Origin: Oharaeibacter diazotrophicus
Lineage (GTDB): Bacteria > Pseudomonadota > Alphaproteobacteria > Rhizobiales > Pleomorphomonadaceae
Assembly (NCBI RefSeq): GCF_004362745.1
Contig: NZ_SNXY01000006.1
Coordinates: 992,001 to 1,056,000 of the forward strand
Direction: 5' to 3'
DNA: 64,000 nt
Made by a program: the position numbers and the translations under genes. Position 1 is the first letter of the stretch; each line of letters begins with the position of its first letter. This document shows, in pieces, positions 1-10,325 of this stretch. The notes beneath the pieces are model-generated. The model made no database searches. It was not told the origin of the DNA and saw nothing but the letters and a program-made list of their open reading frames with translations.

Positions 1-866
1 GCGACATGGGTCCGAACGCCTATCGCGCCGCCGGCCTCGCCGAGGCCCTCGCGGACCTCGGCCACGGCGTCGTCGACCGCGGCAACCTCGCGGTGACGCC
101 GTCGGCCGTGCCGGCCCACCCCAATCCGGCGATCCGAAACCTCGCCGAGGTCGCGGCCTGGACCCGGCACCTCGCCGACATCGCCCATGCCGAAGCGGCC
201 GAGGGCGTGCCGATCTTCCTCGGCGGCGACCACAGCCTGTCCGCCGGCACCATGACCGGCCTCGCCCGCCGCGCCCGCGAGGAGGGCCGTGAGCTGTTCG
301 TGCTCTGGCTCGACGCCCATCCGGACATGCACACGCTCGCGACCACCACGAGCGGCAATCTCCACGGCGTGCCGATGGCCTATGCCGCGGGGATCGCCGA
401 CTTCGCCCCGCACCTGCCCGCCCCGCCGGCGACGCTCGAGCCGGAGAACGTCTGCCAGATCGGTCTGCGCAGCGTCGACCCGGCCGAGCGCGAGGCGCTG
501 CGCCGCTCCGGCATCTGCGTCCACGACATGCGCGACGTCGACGAGATCGGCATCGCCCCGCTGGTGCGCCGCTTCGTCGAGCGGGTCGTGGCGGCCGACG
601 GCATCGTCCACGTCAGCCTCGACGTCGACTTCCTCGATCCCGCCATCGCGCCGGGCGTCGGCACCACCGTGCCGGGCGGCGCCACCTTCCGCGAGGCCCA
701 TCTCGCCATGGAGATGCTGCACGACAGCGGCCGCGTCCGCTCGCTCGACCTCGTCGAGCTCAACCCCTTCCTCGACGAGCGCGGCCGCACCGCGACGCTG
801 ATGGTCGACCTCGCCGCCAGCCTGTTCGGCCGCCGCGTGCTCGACCGCCCCACCCCGAGCTTCTGA
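1..866 (+). CDS. rocF: Arginase, 5' end cut by window edge
   Basis: Hydrolyses L-arginine to ornithine and urea with a binuclear manganese centre in the cytoplasm. The reading frame is open from the first base. The first ATG (base 6) sits where arginases read MGPNAYR, about 20 residues into the usual protein, so the true start lies just before the window and the gene is partial. Counting from that Met, the metal-binding motifs are GGDHS (73-77), DAHPD (103-107) and DVDFLDP (206-212), which are the arginase/ureohydrolase signatures. The gene lies 12 bases upstream of ornithine cyclodeaminase, so together they would convert arginine to proline plus nitrogen. Agmatinase is less likely because the N-terminal region is arginase-like. 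Confidence 0.93.
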   Translation, partial: DMGPNAYRAAGLAEALADLGHGVVDRGNLAVTPSAVPAHPNPAIRNLAEVAAWTRHLADIAHAEAAEGVPIFLGGDHSLSAGTMTGLARRAREEGRELFVLWLDAHPDMHTLATTTSGNLHGVPMAYAAGIADFAPHLPAPPATLEPENVCQIGLRSVDPAEREALRRSGICVHDMRDVDEIGIAPLVRRFVERVVAADGIVHVSLDVDFLDPAIAPGVGTTVPGGATFREAHLAMEMLHDSGRVRSLDLVELNPFLDERGRTATLMVDLAASLFGRRVLDRPTPSF

Positions 867-878
867 AGGCGCGAGACC

Positions 879-1931
879 ATGCTGAACCAGGTTCCCTTCG
901 TCAGCGTCCACAACATGATGCGCCTCGTGAACGGCCTCGGGGTCGAGCGGGTGCTGACCGACCTCGCCGGCTATGTCGAGGAGGACTTCCGGCGCTGGCA
1001 GGCCTTCGACAAGACGCCGCGCGTCGCCGCGCACAGCGCCGACGGCGTCATCGAGCTGATGCCGACCAGCGACGGAATCTCCTACGGCTTCAAGTACGTG
1101 AACGGGCATCCGAAGAATCTGCGCGAGGGACTGCAGACCGTGACGGCCTTCGGCGTCCTCGCCGAGGTCGCCACCGGCTACCCCCGGCTGATCTCGGAGA
1201 TGACCATCCTGACCGCCCTGCGCACCGCCGCGGCCTCGGCGGTCGCAGCCCGGGCGCTCGCCCCGGCCGGCGTGCGCACCATGGCGGTGATCGGCAACGG
1301 CGCGCAGTGCGAGTTCCAGGCGCTCGCCTTCAAGGCGATCCTCGGCGTCGATCGCCTGCGCCTCTACGACGTCGACCCCGTGGCGACGCGCAAGGCGACG
1401 CGCAACCTCGCCCGCTACGGCTTCGAGATCGTCGAGGCGGCGAGCGTCGCCGAGGCGGTCGAGGGCGCCGGCATCGTCACCACGGTGACCGCCGACAAGC
1501 GCAACGCCACCGTGCTCCACGACAACCTCGTCGGCCCTGGCGTCCATATCAACGCCGTCGGCGGCGACTGCCCGGGCAAGACCGAGCTTTCGGCCGACAT
1601 CCTGCGCCGGGCCGACATCGTCGTCGAATACGCGCCGCAGACCCGGATCGAGGGCGAGATCCAGCAGCTCGCGCCCGACCATCCCGTCACCGAACTGTGG
1701 GAGGTGCTGACCGGCGCCAAGCCCGGGCGGACCGGCCGCGACCGCGTCACCGTGTTCGATTCGGTCGGCTTCGCGATCGAGGATTTCTCGGCGCTGCGCT
1801 ACGTCCACGACCGCGTGAGCGAACACGCCGGTTTCGTCGAGCAGCTCGACATGATCGCCGACCCGGACGAGCCGCGCGACCTCCTCGGCATGCTGCACCG
1901 GGCCGAGACGACCGGTCAGGTCGCGGCCTGA
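879..1931 (+). CDS. ocd: Ornithine cyclodeaminase
   Basis: Converts L-ornithine to L-proline and ammonia using tightly bound NAD+, a member of the ornithine cyclodeaminase/mu-crystallin family. It is 350 aa, the usual length for the bacterial enzyme. A Rossmann region (MAVIGNGAQCEFQALAF, near residues 135-151) and GVHINAVGGDCPGKTEL (near 225) match the NAD-binding and active-site segments of the longer ornithine-specific subfamily. It follows arginase after 12 bases, a spacing that implies one transcript, and together they form the arginine-ornithine-proline route. An alanine dehydrogenase-like or opine function is possible in this family, but the arginase neighbour favours ornithine. Confidence 0.93.
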   Translation: MLNQVPFVSVHNMMRLVNGLGVERVLTDLAGYVEEDFRRWQAFDKTPRVAAHSADGVIELMPTSDGISYGFKYVNGHPKNLREGLQTVTAFGVLAEVATGYPRLISEMTILTALRTAAASAVAARALAPAGVRTMAVIGNGAQCEFQALAFKAILGVDRLRLYDVDPVATRKATRNLARYGFEIVEAASVAEAVEGAGIVTTVTADKRNATVLHDNLVGPGVHINAVGGDCPGKTELSADILRRADIVVEYAPQTRIEGEIQQLAPDHPVTELWEVLTGAKPGRTGRDRVTVFDSVGFAIEDFSALRYVHDRVSEHAGFVEQLDMIADPDEPRDLLGMLHRAETTGQVAA

Positions 1932-2040
1932 CCGCCCCGGCGTCGCACGGCTGGCGTTCCGCGCCCGGGTCGCTAGGATGGCCGCCCCATCAGACCCGAG
2001 CCGACGCGCCGAGCGTCGCCGACCAGGACCCGATCAGACG

Positions 2041-3225
2041 ATGTCGAAGGACGACAAGGCCACCGCGGACGTCCACACCCGCCTCGCCCACGGTGGGCGC
2101 GATCCGAGGGCGCAGCACGGTTTCGTCAATCCGCCGGTCTACCACGGCTCGACCGTGACCTTCCCCGACGTCGAGACCATGCTGTCGGGCCGGCAGCGCT
2201 ACCACTACGGCCGCCGCGGCACGCCGACCACCGACGCGCTGACGGGCCTGCTCGCCGAGCTCGACGGTGCCGCGGGCGTGGTGCTCTGTCCGTCCGGCCT
2301 GTCGGCGATCTCGACGGCGCTGCTGTCGCTCGCCTCGGCCGGCGACCACGTGCTGATCACCGACAGCGCCTACGGCCCGACCCGCCATTTCGCCGACGGC
2401 GTCATGAAGCGGATGGGCATTTCGGTCGACTATTACGACCCGACCATCGGCGCCGGCATCGCCGCCCTGATGCGGCCGAACACCCGCGTGGTGATGACCG
2501 AGGCGCCGGGCTCGCAGACCTTCGAGATGCAGGACGTCCCCGCCGTCGCCGCGGCTGCGCGCGACCACGGCGCCTTCACGGTGATGGACAACACCTGGGC
2601 GACGCCGGTCTACTTCCGCCCGCTCGACCACGGCGTCGACGTCGCGCTGATGGCGGCCACCAAATACGTGGTCGGCCATTCCGACGTGATGATGGGCACC
2701 GTCGCCGCCAACGACCGGGCGTGGCCGCTCCTGAAGGCCTTCCACGGCGACAGCGGCCTCTGCTGCGGGCCCGACGACGTCAACCTCGCGCTGCGCGGTC
2801 TCCGGACCATGGCGGTGCGCCTCGCCCGCCACCAGGAGAGCGCCCTCGCGGTCGCCGGCTGGCTGGAGACCCGTCCGGAGGTCGCCAAGGTGCTCCACCC
2901 GGCCCTGCCCTCGCACCCCGGCCACGCGCTCTGGCGGCGCGACTTCTCCGGCGCCTCCGGGCTGTTCTCCTTCGTGACCCGGGAGATGCCCTTGAAAGCG
3001 GTCGCCGCAATGCTCGACGGCCTCGCCTATTTCGGCCTCGGTTATTCGTGGGGCGGCTTCGAGAGCCTCGCCATCGTCGCCGACCCGCGCAAGATCCGCA
3101 CCGCCACCACCTGGAACGAGCCCGGTCACCTCGTCCGCCTCCACGTCGGCCTCGAGGATCCCGACGACCTCATCGCCGACCTCGCGAGCGGCTTCGACCG
3201 CATGAACGCGGTACGCGAGGGGTAG
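2041..3225 (+). CDS. metC: Cystathionine beta-lyase (PLP-dependent)
   Basis: A 394 aa member of the Cys/Met-metabolism PLP family. It would cleave cystathionine to homocysteine, pyruvate and ammonia. The PLP-binding lysine is K208 in ATKYVVGHSD. EAPGSQTFE (residues 154-162) is the beta-lyase version of the substrate loop, and YGRRGTPTT (56-64) supplies the neighbouring-subunit tyrosine. The ATG at 2041 is chosen because the 21 codons before it, back to 1978, read as unstructured Arg/Pro-rich sequence with no family similarity. It is 109 bases downstream of ocd on the same strand, so it may or may not share the transcript. A second, divergent member of the same family sits at 22918-24180. Confidence 0.9.
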   Translation: MSKDDKATADVHTRLAHGGRDPRAQHGFVNPPVYHGSTVTFPDVETMLSGRQRYHYGRRGTPTTDALTGLLAELDGAAGVVLCPSGLSAISTALLSLASAGDHVLITDSAYGPTRHFADGVMKRMGISVDYYDPTIGAGIAALMRPNTRVVMTEAPGSQTFEMQDVPAVAAAARDHGAFTVMDNTWATPVYFRPLDHGVDVALMAATKYVVGHSDVMMGTVAANDRAWPLLKAFHGDSGLCCGPDDVNLALRGLRTMAVRLARHQESALAVAGWLETRPEVAKVLHPALPSHPGHALWRRDFSGASGLFSFVTREMPLKAVAAMLDGLAYFGLGYSWGGFESLAIVADPRKIRTATTWNEPGHLVRLHVGLEDPDDLIADLASGFDRMNAVREG

Positions 3226-3401
3226 GCACGGGGAAGGAGCAGACGCACCGACGAGCCCGGCGGCCGGGGCGCAGGCCGCTTCCGAACATCGTTCGAGGGC
3301 GTTTCGTACTCGCCTTCCAATGGGTTGGTCCGTGACGGCGGGCCGACCACCTCACGAAGGTTCGCACCATCGCCACGGTGGAGATCGTCGGGGACATTCA
3401 C

Positions 3402-3430
3402 GGTCCGTGGATGGCCCGTGTCCACGGACC
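3402..3430. terminator. Stem-loop between convergent genes
   Basis: A perfect 10-bp stem (3402-3411 with 3421-3430) closes a 9-base loop in the 267-base gap between metC and the convergent small secreted protein. There is no T run on either side, so it is terminator-like but not a classical intrinsic terminator. I see nothing else in 3226-3492. Confidence 0.45.
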
Positions 3431-3492
3431 AAGTCGCGGAAACGCGCGGTGTTGCAGACGGGCTTCGCGACCGACGTCCCCGCGCCTTCCCC

Positions 3493-3891
3493 CTACTCCA
3501 GCTTGCAGGTCATCGGCTGGGCGAAGCCCTCGCCGAGGAGAACGGCTACGCCGGCCTTCGTGTCGAGCAGCAGGTCGAACCGCGCCTTCGACTTCGGGTT
3601 CGCGGTCATGGCGAGCCCGCCGGCGTGCACGTGGACGACGTGGTCGCGTTCGTGGACGCGGGCGCGGCCGCTCCAGCAGGTCTCGTAGGCGCAGACGTCG
3701 AAGGTCCGGCCGTCGAGGCCGACGCCCATCGGGGTGAACTCGCCGGCCGCGCTGCTCTCGCAGCCGTTCTTGTCGCAGTGGATCTCGAACTGCTCATTGC
3801 GGCAGCTCCAGGACTTGGCCGAGGCGGCCCCGCCCGCCGCGACGGCGTAGAAGATCACGAAGGCGAGTGCCCGCCGGAAGCCGTACCGCAT
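3493..3891 (-). CDS. Small secreted cysteine-containing protein
   Basis: I do not recognise the family. The 132 aa product starts at 3891, preceded by GGAGGA at a good distance. The longer frame up to 4029 has no such site and no signal-like start. Residues 1-24 form a signal peptide (Arg-rich start, AFVIFYAVAAGGAASA core). The mature part carries six cysteines (SCRNE, IHCDKNGCES, VCAYETCWSG and MTCKLE near the end), which suggests disulfide bonds in the periplasm. It is monocistronic and convergent with metC. Function unknown. Confidence 0.7.
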   Translation of the reverse strand: MRYGFRRALAFVIFYAVAAGGAASAKSWSCRNEQFEIHCDKNGCESSAAGEFTPMGVGLDGRTFDVCAYETCWSGRARVHERDHVVHVHAGGLAMTANPKSKARFDLLLDTKAGVAVLLGEGFAQPMTCKLE

Positions 3892-4070
3892 GTCGTCCTC
3901 CCCGATGCGCGAGAATGGAAACTCGACGGTGTGCGCGACGACCGCGTCGCGGCTACCTTCCGCCGGCACCACCCTCTGCACGAGGGATCCTATACCACCC
4001 CAAGCTGCGGATCCAGCGACCTGCGACAATGCACGGACGACGGTGCCGATCCGCCCGACCCCGAATGCGA

Positions 4071-4108
4071 CGACGCACCCGCGCGGGGATCCCCGCGCGG
4101 GTGCGTCG
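4071..4108 (-). terminator. 38-base perfect palindrome downstream of enolase
   Basis: Bases 4071-4089 pair without mismatch with 4090-4108, centred on GGGGATCCCC. It lies 47 bases past the eno stop. No T run follows on the minus strand, so this is a strong cruciform or hairpin rather than a standard terminator. Confidence 0.55.
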
Positions 4109-4131
4109 CCTTGTCCGTCAAGCGTTCCGTA

Positions 4132-4149
4132 CGGGGCCGTCCGGCCCCG
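4132..4149 (-). terminator. GC-rich hairpin just after eno stop
   Basis: A 7-bp all-GC stem (4132-4138 with 4143-4149) and a 4-base loop, starting 6 bases after the enolase stop codon. Together with the palindrome at 4071-4108 it probably ends or stabilises the eno transcript. Confidence 0.45.
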
Positions 4150-4155
4150 CGCGGA

Positions 4156-5938
<1,783 letters not shown>

Positions 5939-7309
5939 TCAGGCCGCGGCGGCGACCACGCGGTTGCGGCCGGAGCGCTTGGCCTCGTAGAGCGCGTTGT
6001 CGGCCCGCTTCAGGATCGCTTCGGGCGTGTCGCCGACGGTGTCGACCGAGGCGAGGCCGACCGAGATCGTCACCTCGATCTGCCGCGTGCCGCCGGCGAT
6101 CGGGAACGACTCGGCGGCGATGCGCTGGCGCAGCCGTTCGGCGACGATGCCGGCGACGCGCGCGTCGGTGTCCGGCATCACCACCACGAACTCCTCGCCG
6201 CCGTAGCGGCAGGCGAGATCGATGCCGCGGACGCACTTGCGCATCCGCTTGGCGAACTCGCGCAGCACGTCGTCGCCGGCGTCGTGACCGTAGGTGTCGT
6301 TGACGCGCTTGAAGTGGTCGATGTCGACGATCAGCAGCGAGAGCTCGCGATTGCGCTGCACCGCGTGGGAGACGAAGGTCGCGAGCTGCGTCTCGAGATA
6401 GCGCCGGTTGTTGAGGCCGGTCAGGCCGTCCATCACCGCCATTTCCATGGTCAGTTGGACGCTGTCGCGCAGCTTCTCGGCGTAGCGCTTGCGCCGCACC
6501 TGGGTGCGCGTGCGCGCCAGCAGTTCCTGGCGGTCCATCGGACGGACCAGGTAGTCGTTGACGCCGAGGTCGAGCCCGCGCAGGAGGCGCGCGTTGTCCT
6601 CGGGCTCGGCGACGATCAGGATCGGGATGGTGCGGGTGCGGTCGAGCGAGCGAAGCTGCGAGCACAGCCGCAGCGCGTCGTAGCCCTGCAGCGACAGGTT
6701 CACCACCACGAGGTCGAAGGGCTCCTCGGCGGCGCGGAACAGCGCCTCCTGCGGCTTGGTCTCGACGACGACCCGGTGCTCGGGCTCCAGCGTGCGCTGG
6801 ATCCGCTCGTAGGACGACGGGCGGTCGTCGACCACCAGCACGTCGCCGGGCTCGCCGCGCGCGATCTCGGCCAGCGCGGCGCGCTCGTCGATCGCCATCC
6901 GGCCCTGGGTCGCGCGTAGGTGCAGTTCGTCGCTGAGCTGCTTCAGGCGGACGAGGCTCTTCACCCGGGTGATCAGCTGGACGTCGCCGACCGGCTTGGT
7001 CAGGAAGTCGTCGGCGCCGGCCTCGAGCCCCTTGATGCGGTCAGACGACTGGTCGAGCGCGGTGACCATCACCACCGGCACCAGCGCCGTCTTCGGGTTG
7101 GCCTTGATCCGGCGGCAGACCTCGAAGCCGTCCATGCCCGGCATCATGACGTCGAGCAGCACGATGTCGAACGGCGCGCGTTCGAGCCGGTCGAGAGCCT
7201 CGAGGCCGGAGATGGCGGTCTGGACGTCGAAATACTCGGCCGACAGCCGCGCCTCGAGCAGCTTCACGTTGGCGGCGATGTCGTCGACGACCAGGATGCG
7301 TGCGGTCAT
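5939..7309 (-). CDS. pleD: Diguanylate cyclase response regulator PleD
   Basis: Makes cyclic di-GMP from two GTP when phosphorylated, controlling the motile-to-sessile transition. Domains of the 456 aa protein: receiver 1 (residues 1-120, phospho-acceptor D53 in LLDVMMPGMD), receiver-like domain 2 (about 155-275, with Asn in VVVNLSLQGYD where Asp would be, as expected for the dimerisation adaptor), then GGDEF (about 290-456) with active GGEEF at 370-374. The inhibitory I-site RxxD is present as RGID (361-364). Start 7309 is preceded by GGAG. Upstream codons in the same frame overlap divK and are not coding. It lies 20 bases downstream of divK, the same pair as in Caulobacter. Confidence 0.95.
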   Translation of the reverse strand: MTARILVVDDIAANVKLLEARLSAEYFDVQTAISGLEALDRLERAPFDIVLLDVMMPGMDGFEVCRRIKANPKTALVPVVMVTALDQSSDRIKGLEAGADDFLTKPVGDVQLITRVKSLVRLKQLSDELHLRATQGRMAIDERAALAEIARGEPGDVLVVDDRPSSYERIQRTLEPEHRVVVETKPQEALFRAAEEPFDLVVVNLSLQGYDALRLCSQLRSLDRTRTIPILIVAEPEDNARLLRGLDLGVNDYLVRPMDRQELLARTRTQVRRKRYAEKLRDSVQLTMEMAVMDGLTGLNNRRYLETQLATFVSHAVQRNRELSLLIVDIDHFKRVNDTYGHDAGDDVLREFAKRMRKCVRGIDLACRYGGEEFVVVMPDTDARVAGIVAERLRQRIAAESFPIAGGTRQIEVTISVGLASVDTVGDTPEAILKRADNALYEAKRSGRNRVVAAAA

Positions 7310-7329
7310 GCCGGATCTCCCCCGCGAAC

Positions 7330-7701
7330 TCAGCCCTCGCCCAGATAGGCGCGCACCGTCTCCAGGAACTTGGACACGGAGATGGGCTTGGAGATGTAGG
7401 CCTCGCAGCCGCCCTGGCGGATCCGCTCCTCGTCGCCCTTCATGGCGAAGGCGGTGACCGCGATCACCGGGATGGCGCGCAGGTCGTCGTCCTCCTTGAT
7501 CCACTTGGTGACCTCGAGCCCCGAGACCTCGGGCAGCTGGATGTCCATCAGGATCAGGTCGGGATGATGGGCGCGGGCGAGGTCGAGCGCCTCGATGCCG
7601 TTCCGCGTCTGGATCGTGCGGTAGCCGTGCGCCTCGAGCAGATCGTGGAAGAGCTTCATGTTGAGCTCGTTGTCCTCCACGATGAGTACGGTCTTTGCCA
7701 T
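7330..7701 (-). CDS. divK: Single-domain response regulator DivK
   Basis: A 123 aa stand-alone receiver. Phosphorylated DivK switches the PleC/DivJ kinases and DivL and so lowers CtrA activity in the alphaproteobacterial cell cycle. Acidic pocket residues E9 and D10 (VEDNELN), phospho-acceptor D53 in LMDIQLPE, Thr in [11 protein letters not shown] and Lys in YISKPISV are all in place. The start at 7701 gives the canonical [11 protein letters not shown]. First gene of the divK-pleD operon. A perfect CtrA box elsewhere in the window (59273-59287) shows that the pathway has targets nearby. Confidence 0.96.
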   Translation of the reverse strand: MAKTVLIVEDNELNMKLFHDLLEAHGYRTIQTRNGIEALDLARAHHPDLILMDIQLPEVSGLEVTKWIKEDDDLRAIPVIAVTAFAMKGDEERIRQGGCEAYISKPISVSKFLETVRAYLGEG

Positions 7702-7918
7702 GCCGATGCTCTTTCCGTGCCGCCGACCCTGTTCAAACGCCGCGAACAGGCTCCGCGGCCACCTCGCCCCGGTGACGCGCGACGCCTGCCCCGCGGCCGG
7801 GCGGGCGGAACCGGTCCGAGGTTCCCTCGGGGAGACGGGTGCCTCCCGAGACCCGGCCATGGTATTGGGTAGTAAACTACGGCGGATTCCTTACGTAAAC
7901 GCAAACGCTAGGATTTTC

Positions 7919-8212
7919 ATGAGGTCGACAGCCCGCATGACCACCGCCGAGGCCGAGGACGTCGCCATCCGCGGCCTCGCCTTCCTCGCCGGCGACCCGG
8001 AGGCGCTCGGGCGCTTCCTCGCGCTTTCGGGCATCGGCCCGCGGGATCTGCGCAACGCCGCGGCGGAGCCCGGGTTCCTGGCCGGGGTGATCGAGTTCTT
8101 CATGGCCGACGAGGCCCTGCTGCTGGCGTTCTCGCTCAACGCCGGGATCCGGCCGACGATGCTGGCCGCCGCCCGCCACGCGCTCGCGGGCGCCGCCGGA
8201 GAGGAGTTCTGA
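7919..8212 (+). CDS. DUF3572 family protein
   Basis: A 97 aa helical protein of the alphaproteobacterial DUF3572 family, function unknown. Recognised by the pattern AEDVAIRGLAFLAGDPEALGRF, then SGIGPRDLR and FFMADEALLLAF. The start at 7919 has AGGA at the right distance. A second ATG at 7937 is possible. It is divergent from divK (217-base gap, with AT-rich sequence at 7870-7918 that probably holds the promoter), and DUF3572 genes are often next to divK-pleD in Hyphomicrobiales. The stop is one base from the next start, so it is probably cotranscribed with the BKACE gene. Confidence 0.8.
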   Translation: MRSTARMTTAEAEDVAIRGLAFLAGDPEALGRFLALSGIGPRDLRNAAAEPGFLAGVIEFFMADEALLLAFSLNAGIRPTMLAAARHALAGAAGEEF

Positions 8213-8213
8213 C

Positions 8214-8933
8214 ATGATCCAGGCCGCGCTGAACGGGAACCGCAACACCGACTGGCACCCCGCCGTCCCGGTCGGCGCCGACGCGATCGCCGCCGCCGCC
8301 GTCGCCGCGGTCGCGGCCGGGGCCGCCTGCCTCCACGTCCATCCGCGCGGGGCCGACGGCCTCGAGAGCCTCGAGCCGGCCGCCGTCGAGCCGGTGCTGC
8401 ACGCGGTGCGGGCCGCCGTGCCGGGCGTGCCGGTCGGCATCTCCACCGGCGACTGGATCGCCCCGCGCGGCCGCGCCCGGATCGACCGGCTCGCCGCCCT
8501 CGTGGAGAAGCCCGACTACGTCTCGGTCAACCTCTCCGAGGTCGACGCACCGGACGTGATCGCCGCCGCCCTCGGGCTCGGCATCGGCGTCGAGGCCGGC
8601 CTGTTCGACGTCGCCGACGTCGACCGTCTCGCCACGCTGCCGCAGCGGGGCGCCTGCCTGCGCCTCCTGGTCGAGATCGGCGAGCAGGACGAGGCCGAGG
8701 CGCGCGCCGCCTTCGACGCGGTGGTGCTCGCCATCGTCCGGCATCGGCTCGAGGCCCCGCCCCTCGCCCACGGCTTCGACGACCAGCTGTGGTCGGTGAA
8801 CCGCGCCGCCATCGGCCTCGGCCTCGACATCCGCACCGGCCTCGAGGACGGCCGGCTGCTGCCCGACGGCGGCCTCGCCCGCGACAACGCCGACCTCGTT
8901 GCCGCCGCCGTCCGGCTGGTGCAGTCCGGCTGA
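8214..8933 (+). CDS. BKACE-family beta-keto acid cleavage enzyme (DUF849)
   Basis: A 239 aa protein of the 3-keto-5-aminohexanoate cleavage (Kce/BKACE) family. These Zn2+ TIM-barrel enzymes split a beta-keto acid with acetyl-CoA into acetoacetate and a CoA thioester. Visible signatures are the N-terminal AALNGNRN, the metal-binding HVHPRG (near residues 43-48), GISTGDW and the C-terminal GLGLDIRTGLEDG. It is shorter than typical members (about 270-310 aa), so the cap region that sets substrate choice is reduced. The substrate cannot be told. One base separates it from the DUF3572 stop. dinB follows after 24 bases. Confidence 0.82.
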   Translation: MIQAALNGNRNTDWHPAVPVGADAIAAAAVAAVAAGAACLHVHPRGADGLESLEPAAVEPVLHAVRAAVPGVPVGISTGDWIAPRGRARIDRLAALVEKPDYVSVNLSEVDAPDVIAAALGLGIGVEAGLFDVADVDRLATLPQRGACLRLLVEIGEQDEAEARAAFDAVVLAIVRHRLEAPPLAHGFDDQLWSVNRAAIGLGLDIRTGLEDGRLLPDGGLARDNADLVAAAVRLVQSG

Positions 8934-8957
8934 AACCGAGCGCGCGGGGATCGGGCG

Positions 8958-10232
8958 ATGACGGGCTTCTGCCGAGACTGCCTCGCCGGCGCGGACGCCG
9001 GCCGGCGCCGCTGCGCGGCCTGCGGCGGGCCGCGTCTCGTACGCCACGCCGAACTCGATTCGCTCGCGATCGCGCATGTCGACTGCGACGCCTTCTACGC
9101 CTCGATCGAGAAGCGCGACGACCCGAGCCTGCGCGACCGGCCGGTCATCGTCGGCGGCGGCAAGCGCGGCGTCGTCTCGACCTGCTGCTACATCGCCCGC
9201 ATCCGCGGGGTGCGCTCGGCGATGCCGATGTTCAAGGCGCTCGCGGCCTGCCCGGACGCGGTGGTGATCAAGCCGGACATGGAGAAATACGTCCGCGTCG
9301 GCCGGCAGATCCGCGCCATGATGCTGGAGCTGACCCCGCTGGTCGAACCGCTGTCGATCGACGAGGCCTTCCTCGACCTCTCCGGAACCGAGCGGCTCCA
9401 CCACGGCCGCCTGGCCGAGACGTTGGCGCGCTTCGCGAGCCGGGTCGAGCGCGAGGTCGGCATCACGGTCTCGGTCGGCCTCGCCCCCAACAAGTTCCTC
9501 GCCAAGATCGCCTCCGACCTCGACAAGCCGCGCGGCTTCTCGGTGATCGGCCGCGCCGAGGCGACGGCCTTCCTGGCGCCGCGGCCGGTGACCACGATCT
9601 TCGGCGTCGGCGCCGCCTTCGCCGAGAAGCTCGCCGGCGACGGCATCCGCACCGTCGGCGATCTCCAACAGCTCGACGCCGGCCACCTCGCCCGCCGCTA
9701 CGGCGCCATGGGCCTGCGCCTCGCCAAGCTCGCCCGCGGCGACGACGATCGCCCGGTCGATCCCTCGCACGAGCGCAAGAGCGTCGGCGCCGAAACGACC
9801 TTCGACACCGACATCGCCGACCACGAGGCGTTGCGGCCGATCCTGCGCCGGCTCGCCGAGAAGGTCTCGGCCCACCTCAAGGGCTACGACATCGCCGGCC
9901 GCACCGTGACGCTGAAGCTGAAGACGCCCGACTTCCGCCTGCACACCCGCGCCCGCCGCCTCGCCGATCCGACCCAGCTCGCCGACCGCATCTTCCACGC
10001 CGCCGACGACCTGCTCTCGCGCGAGCCCGCCGGTACGCCCTACCGCCTCGCCGGCGTCACCGTGTCGGACCTCGAGACCTCGCTCCACGCCGACCCGGCC
10101 GACCTCGTCGACACCGGCGGCACCCGCCGCGCCGCCGCGGAACGCGCCATGGACGCCGTCCGCGCCAAGTTCGGCCGCGCGGCGGTGGAGACGGGTCTGG
10201 TGTTCGACGACCGGATCAAGAAGGAGCGGTGA
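8958..10232 (+). CDS. dinB: DNA polymerase IV with N-terminal zinc ribbon
   Basis: Y-family error-prone translesion polymerase, 424 aa. The catalytic palm shows [17 protein letters not shown] and [12 protein letters not shown] (Mg2+ Asp/Glu residues). Then come the helix-hairpin-helix thumb ([16 protein letters not shown]) and the little-finger domain to the end. There is no clear C-terminal clamp motif of the E. coli type. Residues 1-30 add a four-cysteine module, C5-x2-C8 and C19-x2-C22, before the polymerase. This extension is common in Hyphomicrobiales DinB and absent from E. coli. The start is fixed by that module. It lacks the imuA/imuB neighbours of an SOS mutasome. Confidence 0.94.
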   Translation: MTGFCRDCLAGADAGRRRCAACGGPRLVRHAELDSLAIAHVDCDAFYASIEKRDDPSLRDRPVIVGGGKRGVVSTCCYIARIRGVRSAMPMFKALAACPDAVVIKPDMEKYVRVGRQIRAMMLELTPLVEPLSIDEAFLDLSGTERLHHGRLAETLARFASRVEREVGITVSVGLAPNKFLAKIASDLDKPRGFSVIGRAEATAFLAPRPVTTIFGVGAAFAEKLAGDGIRTVGDLQQLDAGHLARRYGAMGLRLAKLARGDDDRPVDPSHERKSVGAETTFDTDIADHEALRPILRRLAEKVSAHLKGYDIAGRTVTLKLKTPDFRLHTRARRLADPTQLADRIFHAADDLLSREPAGTPYRLAGVTVSDLETSLHADPADLVDTGGTRRAAAERAMDAVRAKFGRAAVETGLVFDDRIKKER

Positions 10233-10325
10233 GGCGACGGGCGGGCGGCTCCCCTGCCCGACCCGCGCAGCGATCGGCCGAGATCCGGCAAGACTTTAGA
10301 AGTCCAGGATGTTGCGCGACGTTCC

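Noticed and set aside
8136-10088. 650-codon minus-strand frame across the BKACE and dinB genes
   Set aside because: Composition is a mirror of the plus-strand codon bias; no domain seen.
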